Assembly (NCBI GenBank): GCA_024643945.1
Contig: JAHELX010000201.1
Coordinates: forward strand, 1-9,629
Source: Anaerolineales bacterium
Lineage (GTDB): Bacteria; Chloroflexota; Anaerolineae; 4572-78; NAK82
Length of the DNA stretch: 9,629 bases
Direction of reading: 5' to 3'
This document shows, piece after piece, positions 1-8,600 of the stretch. The position numbers were made by a program, and so were the translations under genes. Below the pieces are notes generated by a model, which worked only from the letters and a program-made list of their open reading frames with translations, made no database searches and was not told the DNA's origin. How positions within the stretch are numbered: position 1 is the stretch's first letter; each line of letters starts with the position of its first letter.

Positions 1-1454
1 TGCTCCCGCCGGGGGTAGAGCCACATCCCAGCTTCGGCTGGCGCGGCACCAGGGATGGCGCGAGCTGGAGGGGCTATCGGTCGCTGGGAGTTCCCGGCCA
101 GGTGGCTGGGCTGTGCCAGATCCTGGATCGGTTCGGCACCATGAGCCTGGCAGAGGTGATTGCCCCGGCCATCGAGATCTGCGAGCGAGGCTATGCGGTC
201 AACGGCTATTATGCTTTGATGATCGGCAGCCACATGCAGCTTTTGCAGAAATACCCGCCCATCGACCGACTGCTCCTGCCTGGCGGCTACCCACCCCGCC
301 CGGCTACAGCCTACGATGAGCCGACCATCATCCTGCAGCCGGCACTGGCAGAGACGCTGCTCAAGATCGCCAGCGGTGGAGCCGAGGCCTTCTACCGCGG
401 CCCAATTGCCGAGGCCATCATCGCCGACACCGAACCTCACGGCTCGATCGTCAACTTGCAGGATTATGCCAATTACCAACCCAGGAGCTACGACGCCGGC
501 CTGACCGGCAGCTATCGGGGCTATGACCTGGTGTGCATGCCGGAGGTATTCGGCGGCATCCAGGTCCTTCAGGCGCTCAACCTGCTGGAAGAGTTTGACC
601 TGCGTGCTCTGGGGCACAACAGCCCCGGTTATCTGCACATGGTGGCCGAATGCTTTCGCCGGGTGTGGGTCGATCGCTTTCGCTATATGGGTGACCCCGA
701 ATTCGAAGAGGTGCCCATCCAAGGGCTCATCTCCAAAGAGTATGCGGACGAGATGCGGGCGAAGCTCAACCTGGAGGCCGTGCCCGATGAGATCGCGCCC
801 GGAAACCCGTGGGGCTACCAGGGAGATCAGCCATCCGCTCCATCGCGGCCCAGAGGAGTGGAATGGGACTCGCGCAATACGACGCACCTGTGCACCATGG
901 ATCGGCAGGGCAACATGGTCAGCATGGTGCAGACGCTGGGTGGGGCTTTTGGCGCCTACGTCATGTCGGGCAGCACCGGCATCATTCTACGCAACTATAC
1001 CAACCTTTTCAACCCAGAGCCGGGAACCAGCAATTCGATAGGGCCCTGGAAAAGGCCGTCCAGCCACGACTCGTTGACGCTAGTATTCCAGGAGGGCCGG
1101 CCGCTGCTGACCATCGGTGCTCCTGGCGGCCGGCGGGTGATCACCGCCGTCGTCCAGGTCCTGGTGAACGTGCTCGATTTTGGCATGGACATCCAGGAGG
1201 CCATCGCCGCCCCGAGGATCCACGTCGAGGGCAGCGACCCCAAGGTGCCGGATGGCAAGTTGGTGCGGCGGCTCTTTGCCGACGTGCGCCTGCCGCCGGA
1301 GGTTGTCCAGGATCTGAGAAAGCGAGGGCACGACGTGACCCTGCTTCCCGACGGCAACTTTGCCCTGCCGGTGGCCATCATGTGGGATGAGGCTGCGGGC
1401 AGGCTGCGGGCGGGCGTGACGGTTCCGGTCCCGGCGACAGCGCTGGGGTACTAG
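1..1454 (+). CDS. gamma-glutamyltransferase-family Ntn hydrolase (5' truncated by window edge)
   Basis: The reading frame is open from base 3 to a TAG at 1452-1454, so the true start lies left of the window. The GTG at 102 is internal: the codons before it encode the family's GVPG-x-VAG segment. Further family landmarks are GTMSLAEVIAPAI, a YRGY segment, the VDRFRYMGDPEF block, the self-cleavage site N-TTH with the nucleophile Thr at 879-881, a second conserved Thr at 933-935, and the GAPGG loop followed by a long helix near 1125-1190. The family is made as one chain that cleaves itself before this Thr into two subunits, and it is usually exported; any signal peptide would be outside the window. 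By comparison with E. coli GGT roughly 100 residues are missing. Several residues that bind the glutamyl group in E. coli GGT are changed here, so the substrate may not be glutathione; oxamate amidohydrolase-like or acylase-like relatives are alternatives. The family call is firm, the substrate is not. Confidence 0.9.
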   Translation, partial: LPPGVEPHPSFGWRGTRDGASWRGYRSLGVPGQVAGLCQILDRFGTMSLAEVIAPAIEICERGYAVNGYYALMIGSHMQLLQKYPPIDRLLLPGGYPPRPATAYDEPTIILQPALAETLLKIASGGAEAFYRGPIAEAIIADTEPHGSIVNLQDYANYQPRSYDAGLTGSYRGYDLVCMPEVFGGIQVLQALNLLEEFDLRALGHNSPGYLHMVAECFRRVWVDRFRYMGDPEFEEVPIQGLISKEYADEMRAKLNLEAVPDEIAPGNPWGYQGDQPSAPSRPRGVEWDSRNTTHLCTMDRQGNMVSMVQTLGGAFGAYVMSGSTGIILRNYTNLFNPEPGTSNSIGPWKRPSSHDSLTLVFQEGRPLLTIGAPGGRRVITAVVQVLVNVLDFGMDIQEAIAAPRIHVEGSDPKVPDGKLVRRLFADVRLPPEVVQDLRKRGHDVTLLPDGNFALPVAIMWDEAAGRLRAGVTVPVPATALGY

Positions 1455-1492
1455 CGCGCGACGGCAAGTCGCTCGACAGCTTACAAGGCTCA

Positions 1493-1515
1493 AGCCAGGT
1501 CCGCCCGCCCTGGCT
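1493..1515. other. inverted repeat downstream of the GGT-family gene
   Basis: AGCCAGG at 1493-1499 is the exact reverse complement of CCTGGCT at 1509-1515, leaving a 9-base loop. It begins 38 bases after the GGT stop, where a transcription terminator could sit, but no T-run follows, so it is not a standard intrinsic terminator. A weak RNA hairpin or chance in GC-rich DNA are both possible. Confidence 0.3.
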
Positions 1516-1570
1516 CCGCCACGCGGGCCGGGGTGACCTGGCGGTTTCGAGCCATTCTGGTGTGTAGAAC

Positions 1571-1587
1571 GCGGGTCACGGACCCGC
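1571..1587. other. short perfect hairpin just upstream of the deacylase ribosome binding site
   Basis: GCGGGTC (1571-1577) and GACCCGC (1581-1587) pair perfectly around a 3-base loop, ending 7 bases before the AAAGGA ribosome binding site of the next gene. Its position in the 5' leader could influence ribosome access or act as an operator. With a 7-bp stem in GC-rich DNA, chance is a real possibility. No clear -10/-35 promoter was recognised in the 1455-1609 gap. Confidence 0.3.
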
Positions 1588-1594
1588 TCGGAGC

Positions 1595-1600
1595 AAAGGA
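1595..1600 (+). promoter_or_regulatory. ribosome binding site of the D-aminoacylase gene
   Basis: AAAGGA lies 9 bases before the ATG at 1610. It supports that ATG as the start, which also places the MFQLIVKGGTVVDG amidohydrolase opening at the N terminus. Confidence 0.6.
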
Positions 1601-1609
1601 AAAAGCCAG

Positions 1610-3247
1610 ATGTTCCAGTTGATCGTCAAGGGAGGAACCGTCGTCGACGGCACCGGCAAGCCAGCCTGCGTGACGGACATCGGGATCCAGGCGGGCACGA
1701 TCACCGCGCTAGGCCGCCTGGACGTCTGCCAGGCGGAGAGGAGCCTCGACGCCAAGGGGCTGGTCGTAGCACCGGGATTCATCGACATCCATTCTCACTC
1801 TGATTTCACCATTCTGATCAACGCCCGGGCCGAGAGCAAGATCCGGCAGGGCATCACTACCGAGGTCACCGGAAACTGCGGTATCACGGCAGCGCCTCTG
1901 CCCGACGCTCACCGCCGGGAATTGCTCGACTTTTTGTCGATGACGCTGGGCATCGCCGGATCGGAAGCTCTGGCCTGGGATTGGCGCTCGTTCGGCGACT
2001 ATCTGGATCATCTGCGCCAGCATCCCCTGGGCATCAACCTGGCGCCCCTGGTCGGCCACACCACGCTCAGGATCGCCACCATGGGGGCAGCCAACCACCC
2101 TGGCACGGATAAAGAACTGGCCGCCATGGAGGCCCTGCTGGATCGGAGCCTGGACGAGGGGGCATTCGGCCTGTCTTCCGGCCTGGAGTATCCTCCCGCC
2201 TCGTACAGTACCACTGAAGAGCTGATCCGCCTGGGGCGCGTCGTGGCCCGACATGGCCGCTTCTATGCCAGCCATGTGCGAAGCGAAGACCTGGCCCTCT
2301 GGGAAGCGATCGCCGAGGCGGTCCGGGTGGGCGAGGAATCGGGCTGCCGGGTGGAAATCTCGCACCTGAAGCTAGGCGGGGTCTCCTACTGGGGCCAGGC
2401 ACCCCGCCTCCTGGCGTTTCTGGAAGCGGCTCGGGAGCGCGGCGTCGAGGTGGCCTGGGACCAGTATCCGTACGTGGCCTGGGGCTCCAGCCTGATCGAC
2501 TACCTGCCCCACTGGGTGGCGGAGGATGGCCGCCAGGCGCTGGCAGAACGCCTGGGCGACGGCGCCACCCGGCAAGCCATTAGGGCCGAGATCGAAGAGG
2601 CAGTACGGCAGGGGCGGCATCCCCTGTGTGCCGCCCCCTGGGATACGGTGCGCATTGCGCTCGTACAATCAGCGCCCAACCGGGCTCTCGAGGGCCGCAT
2701 GATTGCCCAGATCGCGGCCGAGCAGAACCGGGACCCGCTGGACGTGGTGTTCGATCTCCTGGCCGCAGAAAAGGGGGCCGTCAAGACGCTGGTCTTTTGC
2801 GTCAGCGAAGAGGACATCCGCACCATCATGCAGCACCCGCTGACAGCCATCGCCACCGACGGCCGTGCCGTGGCTCCCTATGGCGTGCTGGGGCGGGGCA
2901 TGACCCACCCGCGGTACTATGGCACCTTCCCCCGCGTTCTGGGGCACTATGTGCGCCAGGAAAAGCTGCTGAGCCTGGAAAGCGCCATCCACAAGATGAC
3001 CCTGATGCCGGCCCGCCGGATCGGACTGCACGATCGGGGTCGGATCGCCCCCGGCATGGTCGCCGATCTGACGATCCTGGACCCGGCGACGATTCAAGAC
3101 CGGGCCACGTTCGAGCGGCCGCACGAGTATCCCGCAGGCATTGCCTGGGTGATCCTGGCCGGCCAGGTGGTGATCGAACAGGGCGAGCACACCGGCAAGA
3201 TGTGCGGCCAGGTTCTGAGGCCTATGAGGTGCGACGCACGGCCATGA
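1610..3247 (+). CDS. N-acyl-D-amino-acid deacylase (D-aminoacylase), amidohydrolase superfamily
   Basis: A 545-residue cytoplasmic zinc hydrolase expected to split N-acyl-D-amino acids into a carboxylate and a free D-amino acid. The N terminus (VKGGTVVDGTG) forms the small beta domain typical of amidohydrolases, followed by the barrel. Visible metal and catalytic residues are H61 and H63 in GFIDIHSHSD, C90 in TGNCG, H222 in ASHVRSE, H252 in ISHLK and D417 in ATDGR. The spacings H63-C90 (27) and H222-H252 (30) equal those I recall for the Alcaligenes D-aminoacylase ligands (H69-C96, H220-H250). SGLEYPP and the WDQYPY segment are also family hallmarks. The distance from H252 to D417 is longer than in that enzyme, so an insertion is present and total length is at the long side. 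It overlaps the next gene by ATGA, so the two are probably translated together. Related N-acyl-D-glutamate or D-aspartate deacylases cannot be told apart from sequence alone. Confidence 0.92.
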   Translation: MFQLIVKGGTVVDGTGKPACVTDIGIQAGTITALGRLDVCQAERSLDAKGLVVAPGFIDIHSHSDFTILINARAESKIRQGITTEVTGNCGITAAPLPDAHRRELLDFLSMTLGIAGSEALAWDWRSFGDYLDHLRQHPLGINLAPLVGHTTLRIATMGAANHPGTDKELAAMEALLDRSLDEGAFGLSSGLEYPPASYSTTEELIRLGRVVARHGRFYASHVRSEDLALWEAIAEAVRVGEESGCRVEISHLKLGGVSYWGQAPRLLAFLEAARERGVEVAWDQYPYVAWGSSLIDYLPHWVAEDGRQALAERLGDGATRQAIRAEIEEAVRQGRHPLCAAPWDTVRIALVQSAPNRALEGRMIAQIAAEQNRDPLDVVFDLLAAEKGAVKTLVFCVSEEDIRTIMQHPLTAIATDGRAVAPYGVLGRGMTHPRYYGTFPRVLGHYVRQEKLLSLESAIHKMTLMPARRIGLHDRGRIAPGMVADLTILDPATIQDRATFERPHEYPAGIAWVILAGQVVIEQGEHTGKMCGQVLRPMRCDARP

Positions 3248-4329
3248 CCGGTTATGTCACGCTTTCTCTGCAGGGAGAACCTTATGCGATGGGCTGGCAG
3301 CATGGCCACCAGGTCCGGGGGCGGCTGCCAGAGATCGTCGAATCGATGGCGGGGCGGTTTCGCGAGGTCGAGGCACATGGCCTCGATGCCCGTTTTCAGG
3401 CGCTGTTCCAGGAAACCCGCGGGCTGATCGAAAAGAGTGACAGGCCTCTCCTGGATCTGATCCGAGGCCAGGCGGACGGGCTGGGCATCGAGTTCGACAC
3501 GCTGCTGCGCTGCAACCTGGCAGGCAACCTGAGCGACGACCTGATCATCCGCAGGCATTTGGGCAGCGAGGGCTGCACCACCTGGACAGCAGCGGGGCTG
3601 GCCACCGTTGATGGGCAGCCGATCCTGGTCAAAAACCGGGACAGCAGCCTGGAGCACCTGCGCTTGCAATGCGTGATCTCGGCCAAGCCCAAGTTGGGAT
3701 ACCGCTATCTATACGTCAGCAGTGCCGGCAGCCCGGGCGTCTACTGTGCGGGCATGAACCAGGCAGGCCTGGCCGTCGCCGATACCCACGTCTACTCCAC
3801 CGACCTGGGGCCTGGCCTGCCCGACTATTCGCTGATGATGCACATCCTGGAGTCCCACGACACCGTGTCGTCGGCGATCGACTACCTGCGCTCGGTGCCG
3901 CGGATGGGAAGGCACAACCTGGTTCTGGTCGACCTCCAGGGCTCGCTGGCCGTCTTTGAGATCGGCCATCGGGCCTTTGGCCTGCGCCAGGCCAGGCACG
4001 GCACGCTGGTCAGCACCAACCACTTTTGCAGTGCCGAGATGCAAGGCTCCTATGTGGACCTTGCCCCTCCCGAAGAGCGGGGCGAGTCGCAGCGCCGCTA
4101 TGAGCGAACGACCCAGGAACTGAACGCCGCCTCGGGCCAGATCGATGTGGCTATGGCACAGCGACTAATGGCCAGCCACGATGGCCCGCTGGCTCCGATC
4201 TGCTGCCACCCGAAGCCAGGTGGAGGGTTGAGCACGATTTCGACGAGCATCTGGCTGCCTGCGCGGCGGCAGATGCTCTTTTGCCACGGCCTGCCCTGCC
4301 AGGGGCGGTTCGACCGGTTTTCCGTGTAG
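3244..4329 (+). CDS. C45-family autoproteolytic acyltransferase/hydrolase (isopenicillin-N acyltransferase-like)
   Basis: A 361-residue Ntn hydrolase of the acyl-CoA:6-aminopenicillanic acid acyltransferase family. These proteins cleave themselves between a Gly and a Cys, and the freed Cys is the nucleophile that hydrolyses or transfers acyl amides. Here the site is G110-C111 in SEGCTTW. Other family features are LSLQGEPYAMGWQHG at the N terminus, a VKNRDSS segment, GMNQAGLAVADTHVYS, VSTNHF, and a C-terminal STISTSIWLP strand. The ATG at 3244 overlaps the TGA of the D-aminoacylase gene. The frame is open well upstream, but codons before 3244 run inside the deacylase gene and add no family-like sequence, so 3244 is taken as the start; a GAGGT at 3226-3230 is rather distant (13 bases), which fits translational coupling. 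No signal peptide is seen. Bacterial members act on varied acyl amides and the substrate here is unknown; pairing with a D-aminoacylase suggests N-acyl or peptide-like amino acid conjugates. Confidence 0.88.
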   Translation: MTGYVTLSLQGEPYAMGWQHGHQVRGRLPEIVESMAGRFREVEAHGLDARFQALFQETRGLIEKSDRPLLDLIRGQADGLGIEFDTLLRCNLAGNLSDDLIIRRHLGSEGCTTWTAAGLATVDGQPILVKNRDSSLEHLRLQCVISAKPKLGYRYLYVSSAGSPGVYCAGMNQAGLAVADTHVYSTDLGPGLPDYSLMMHILESHDTVSSAIDYLRSVPRMGRHNLVLVDLQGSLAVFEIGHRAFGLRQARHGTLVSTNHFCSAEMQGSYVDLAPPEERGESQRRYERTTQELNAASGQIDVAMAQRLMASHDGPLAPICCHPKPGGGLSTISTSIWLPARRQMLFCHGLPCQGRFDRFSV

Positions 4330-4397
4330 CAAACGCCAGAGCGAAGCAATCCCTTTCGGGTGCGTTCAGATTTGCCTATGCATCCGTCGTCATTTTT

Positions 4398-4402
4398 GAG
4401 GT
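4398..4402 (+). promoter_or_regulatory. ribosome binding site of the opine dehydrogenase-family gene
   Basis: GAGGT ends 6 bases before the ATG at 4409 and decides this start; the glycine-rich NAD(P) motif then falls at residues 10-14 as expected. The 79-base gap before this gene (4330-4408) shows no convincing promoter or terminator. Confidence 0.6.
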
Positions 4403-4408
4403 AGAAGC

Positions 4409-5581
4409 ATGGACGTGCACAAGATCACCATCTGCGGTGGGGGCAACGGAGCACAAACCGTGGTGCCGGTCGCAGCCTGCAACCTGGGATGTGCCGTCGA
4501 CCTGTACAGCTCCCTGCCTGGCGAAGCTGAACGGCTCCAGGCCGCCGTGGGCCGCCACGGCGGCCTGGAGGTGGTGGGTGCTGTGCAGGCCTGGGCCCAG
4601 CCCCGCCGGATCAGCGACAGCCCGGCCGAAGTCATCCCTGGCTCCCAGGTGGTGCTGCTGGTGCTGCCGGCCTTTGCCCACGGGCTGATTCTAGAGCAGA
4701 TCATCCCGTTCCTGGACCGGGACGCCTGGGTGGGGGCCATGCCCGCGCGCGGCGGGTTCGAGTTCTGTGCCGCGCGCCTGTTGGCAGAGCAAGGCCGCGA
4801 CGACGTCGGTCTCTTTGGGCTACAAACCCTGCCCTGGGCGTGTCGCATCCAGGAATTCGGCCAGGTGGTCCACATCCTGGGGGCCAAGCGCGTCGTGGAT
4901 GTGGCCAGCCGCCCCGCGGCAGGCATCGGCGACATCGGGCCGCTGCTGCAGCGAATGCTGGGATTGCCAACCGAGGGCGCAGCCAGCCTGCTGGCCCTGA
5001 CGCTCGCCAACACCGGGCAGATCATCCACCCCGGCATCATGCACGGGCTTTTCTCCGGGTGGGATGGCCAGACATTTGCTGCCCAGGAGATCCCGCTGTT
5101 TTACCAGGGATTGAGCCCGGACGGCGCAGACCTCCTGGCCCGCTTGAGCGACGACGTGCAAACCATCCGCGCTGTCCTGGAACCGGGGCTGAATCTGCGG
5201 GCCGTGCGGCCGCTGCAGGAGTGGATCGTGCGCTCCTACGGCCAGGACATCGGCGATCCCTCCAGCCTGCACAGCGCCTTTGTCACCAACCGGGCTTATG
5301 CCGGGCTCAAGGCCCCGGTCCGCGAGGTGGCACCGGGCCGGTATGTGCCCGATTTTGCTGCGCGCTACCTGGCGGAAGACGTGCCCTTTGGCCTGGCCGT
5401 CAGCCGGGCCATCGCCGAACTGGCGGGGGTACAAACCCCGGCGATAGACCGGGTCATCGCCTGGGCCGGTGCCCGCCTGGGCAAGGATTATTTGGGGATA
5501 GACGCCGGCGAGGCCCGCACTCCGCAAAAGTACGGATGGGAGAAGCTGGACGAGCTTCTCGCCTTTGCAGCCGAGGCCTAG
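4409..5581 (+). CDS. NAD(P)-dependent octopine/opine dehydrogenase-family protein
   Basis: A 390-residue cytoplasmic oxidoreductase. The N-terminal Rossmann domain opens with KITICGGGNGAQ (GGGNGA at residues 10-15) for NAD(P) binding. The middle contains QVVLLVLPAFAH, a Gly-rich ARGG segment and FGLQTLPWACR. The C-terminal helical domain (Pfam Octopine_DH) begins near residue 190 with NTGQIIHPGIMHG, where H207 matches the conserved catalytic His of octopine-type dehydrogenases. Family enzymes reversibly join an amino acid to a 2-oxo acid as a secondary amine; catabolic members run in the cleaving direction. The mix of amide hydrolases upstream and a mutase downstream favours a catabolic role here, but substrate and direction cannot be read from the sequence. 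The length is within the family's usual 350-400 residues. A perfect hairpin lies in the coding sequence at 4535-4570. The gene is 49 bases upstream of the B12 fusion gene and very likely cotranscribed with it. Confidence 0.88.
   Translation: MDVHKITICGGGNGAQTVVPVAACNLGCAVDLYSSLPGEAERLQAAVGRHGGLEVVGAVQAWAQPRRISDSPAEVIPGSQVVLLVLPAFAHGLILEQIIPFLDRDAWVGAMPARGGFEFCAARLLAEQGRDDVGLFGLQTLPWACRIQEFGQVVHILGAKRVVDVASRPAAGIGDIGPLLQRMLGLPTEGAASLLALTLANTGQIIHPGIMHGLFSGWDGQTFAAQEIPLFYQGLSPDGADLLARLSDDVQTIRAVLEPGLNLRAVRPLQEWIVRSYGQDIGDPSSLHSAFVTNRAYAGLKAPVREVAPGRYVPDFAARYLAEDVPFGLAVSRAIAELAGVQTPAIDRVIAWAGARLGKDYLGIDAGEARTPQKYGWEKLDELLAFAAEA
4535..4570. repeat. perfect 16-bp inverted repeat with 4-base loop inside the opine dehydrogenase gene
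   Basis: CTCCAGGCCGCCGTGG (4535-4550) is followed by the loop GCCG (4551-4554) and its exact reverse complement CCACGGCGGCCTGGAG (4555-4570). The arms are 13 of 16 G or C, so an RNA or single-strand DNA hairpin here would be very stable. It lies about 125 bases after the start codon. The encoded residues (LQAAVGRHGGLE) fit the family, whose members commonly have a Gly-Gly at this point, so the hairpin does not look like an insertion that broke the gene. Confidence 0.9.
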
Positions 5582-5615
5582 AGAGAATACGAAAGCCAAG
5601 ACAGACCATCAGATC

Positions 5616-5621
5616 GGAGGA
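5616..5621 (+). promoter_or_regulatory. strong ribosome binding site of the B12/MutL fusion gene
   Basis: GGAGGA, a near-perfect Shine-Dalgarno core, sits 9 bases before the ATG at 5631. It is the strongest ribosome binding site in the window and supports this start, which lies just before the B12-binding-like motif. The rest of the 49-base gap shows nothing else. Confidence 0.75.
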
Positions 5622-5630
5622 GAATAGGTT

Positions 5631-8600
5631 ATGGTTGAGGAAACAGAAACGACGACCAGGAAACGCCGGGTTATGGCTGGCTCCATCGGCGATTGCGTCC
5701 ACTCCCTGGGCGTCGAAACGTTTGCCGAGTGGATGGAAGACCGCAGCGAAGGGTTCATGGCTGTCAAGCTGGGCCCCGCCGTGCCCATCAACGATGTCGT
5801 CAACAAGATCCGCGAGTCCCGGCCCGAGGTGGTGGCCATCTCCATGCGCCTCGGCGACTTGCACGTGGACAAGCTCATCTCCGAGTTCATCCAAAAGGCG
5901 GCTGAGCACCACCTGCTCCCCCGTGAGAGCGGCATCCGCTATGCCTTTGGCGGCCTCCGCCCGGCAGCAAACCTCGTCCGCGCCATGACCGGTCTGCCGA
6001 TCCAGGAGGACAAGTTCACGTCCACCAAGGACCGCCACTTTAACCTGGAGGAAATTGCCGAAAACTATGGCGATATCGATGCCTTCCAGGGCTTTTTCGC
6101 CCTGGTCGTGGACGACTATATCACCATGGAAGAGCTCGAGGCCTTTGCCCGGGGCGAGTCGGTCGTCCAACACGCGCACGACATGCGCTGGGCCGATGAA
6201 CTCCTGACCCGTATCCGCCAGGTGCGGGAGCTCGAAAATCGCCCCATCCTTCGGGCCCACATCGGCATTGCCGCGGATTCCATCGAGCCTACCGTGAAGG
6301 CGGTCGAAATGCTGGCCGACGCCCAGTGCCTGGAAATCGTGTCCCTTGCCCCCGACCAGCCCTCCCAGGAGTACCTGGCCAAGTTCATCCGCGGCGAAGA
6401 GGACCCGGACAAGTATCTCAAAGGGCAGGGCGGCGTGCCCATCCGCACCCGCGAGGACCTGCACCGGCTCAAAGAGGCCACCCTGCGTGGCAACTATCCC
6501 ATGACCCGCATTTACTCGGGCACCGACGAGCTGGTGGAGCTGGCCAAGCTCTTTGAAGAGTCCTTCCGTATGCCTTTCCCGGCCGTACCCATGTTCTTTT
6601 ACAACGAGCTCGACGGCCGCGGCCCCATCTCTATCCGCGACGGCTTTGACGAGCACTTTGAGGTCATGCGCTGGTGGGCCGCCCGCGACAAGGCGGTCGA
6701 GATCAATGACCCCCACCAGTGGCAGCTTCGCAATAGCACCGACGACATGCTCGTCACTGATCACGTCGTAGCCGGCGTTGTCGCCCTGAAAATGGGCATC
6801 CGCAAGTATGTCATGCAGATGATGTACGACCTTCCGCCGGGCACCTCGGGCCTCAACGACCTGGCCAAGTTCCAGGCTGCCTACGAACTGATCGAGCCGC
6901 TCACCTGCCACCACAACTTTCACATCATCAAAGAAACACGCGGCGGCCTGTCCGACTTTCCGCCCAACCTCGACAAAGCCAAGGGCCACCTGGCCATCTC
7001 TACCTACTGGCAAATGTACATGGAGCCCGACATCGTCCACGTCGTCAGCTTTTCCGAGGCCCACCACGAAGCCAAGTCCCAGGACGTGACCGAAAGCTGT
7101 GACGTTGTCAAGCAGGTCATCGAGGATTACTACCGCGACGACAAGCCCGACATCTGGCACGATCCCCGTCTTCTTGGCCGCAAGCGACAACTGAAGCTCG
7201 GCGCCATGTACAACCTGCTGCACCTCGCCCTCCTCGGCGGCTACGAGGGGCCGGTCAACCTCGACAACTTTTTCGAGTGGGCCATCTCGCCAGAAGAGGC
7301 TCGCAAACGCGACCATCCGCGCGAGTGGGGCCGCAATTATGAAACCATGCTGCTCAGCTTCATCGACGAAGCGCGCTATGCCACCGGCCAGTGTGGTATG
7401 GTCAGCGCCGATACCCTCGACCTGGCTCTGCAGGTGGGCCTGTTGCAGGCCCCTCAGATCACGGTCCTCGACAAACGCTACGAGATGGTCGGCAAATGCC
7501 GTACCAAGATCGTCGATGGGGGCTGTGTCATCGACGAGTTCGAGGGCAAAAAGGTCGCGGATGAGATCGAGCGTGTCGACCTGGTCCGCCAGCGCAGCCC
7601 ATGGTTCTTTGACAAGACCATCAGCCGCGCCGACGAAGACCTGTATATCACGGAAACCGCCGAAGCCATGGACGAAAATGTCGTCGCCAGCGCCCGCAGG
7701 GAGGTCGGCATCACCAGCGCCGACAAACTGGACCACTGCAAGGTCCTGGTTGTCGACTTTGGCAGCACCTTTTCCAAAATCGGCACCTTTGATACGGCCA
7801 GCGAAGAGTTCTCGCTGCACTATGTGCCCACGATCGTCGAGGACCTGCGCGTCTCCCTGGCAGATGGCCTGAACGTCCTGGACGACTGCCGCCAGCAGGG
7901 CGACTGGCAGCCCCTGGCCCGCGCCATGGCCGAATTCGATATCAAGCTGCCCTGCTCCAGTGCCAAAGGCGGCTTGAAGATGGTGACCGTTTCCATGGTC
8001 AAGGAGGAGAGCGGCTTTGCCGCTGAACTGGCCGCCCTGACAGCCGGCGCCAAGCTGATCAACAGCTACGAGGGTAAGCTCACCGAGCAACAAGCCCTGG
8101 CTATCTATGAGCAGGACCAGCCAGAGATCATCCTGCAAGCTGGCGGCGTCGACTTTGGCGGCGACATCGAAACCCAGCTCTACAACGCCCGCCTCCTGGC
8201 CAAAGCCTCCGACGCTGCTACCTATGCCCGCTACGGGGTGCCGGTCATCTATGCCGGCAACCAGGACATCCGCTCCGAGATCGGGCGCATCTACCAGGCC
8301 GAAGGGGTGGACATCTGCCTCACGCCCAACGTCATGCCCGAGATCAACACCTTCCGCATCGAGGTCGTGAACGAGGCCATCCGCGAGCTGTTCCAGACCA
8401 TCATCATCCGCGGCAAAGGCTTTGACGTCGTCGAGGAGTATATGAGCGCGCCGTTCATCCCGACCCCGCGCGCCGCCTTTCGCGGCATCAACCTCCTGGC
8501 CAAAGGTTACGGCCAGGAGCCTGGCCTGGGCAACATCGTGGCTCTCGACATCGGCGGCGCCACCACCGACTTTTACTCTAACGTCAACGACAACCCTCTC

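Noticed and set aside
102..104. GTG as the start of the GGT-family gene
   Set aside because: The in-frame codons before it encode conserved family sequence (GVPGQVAG), so the gene begins outside the window.
2626..3243. An open frame extending the C45 hydrolase about 206 codons upstream
   Set aside because: It is an out-of-frame reading of the D-aminoacylase gene, rich in Arg, Gly and Pro, with no family-like sequence. The family N terminus begins at the ATG at 3244.
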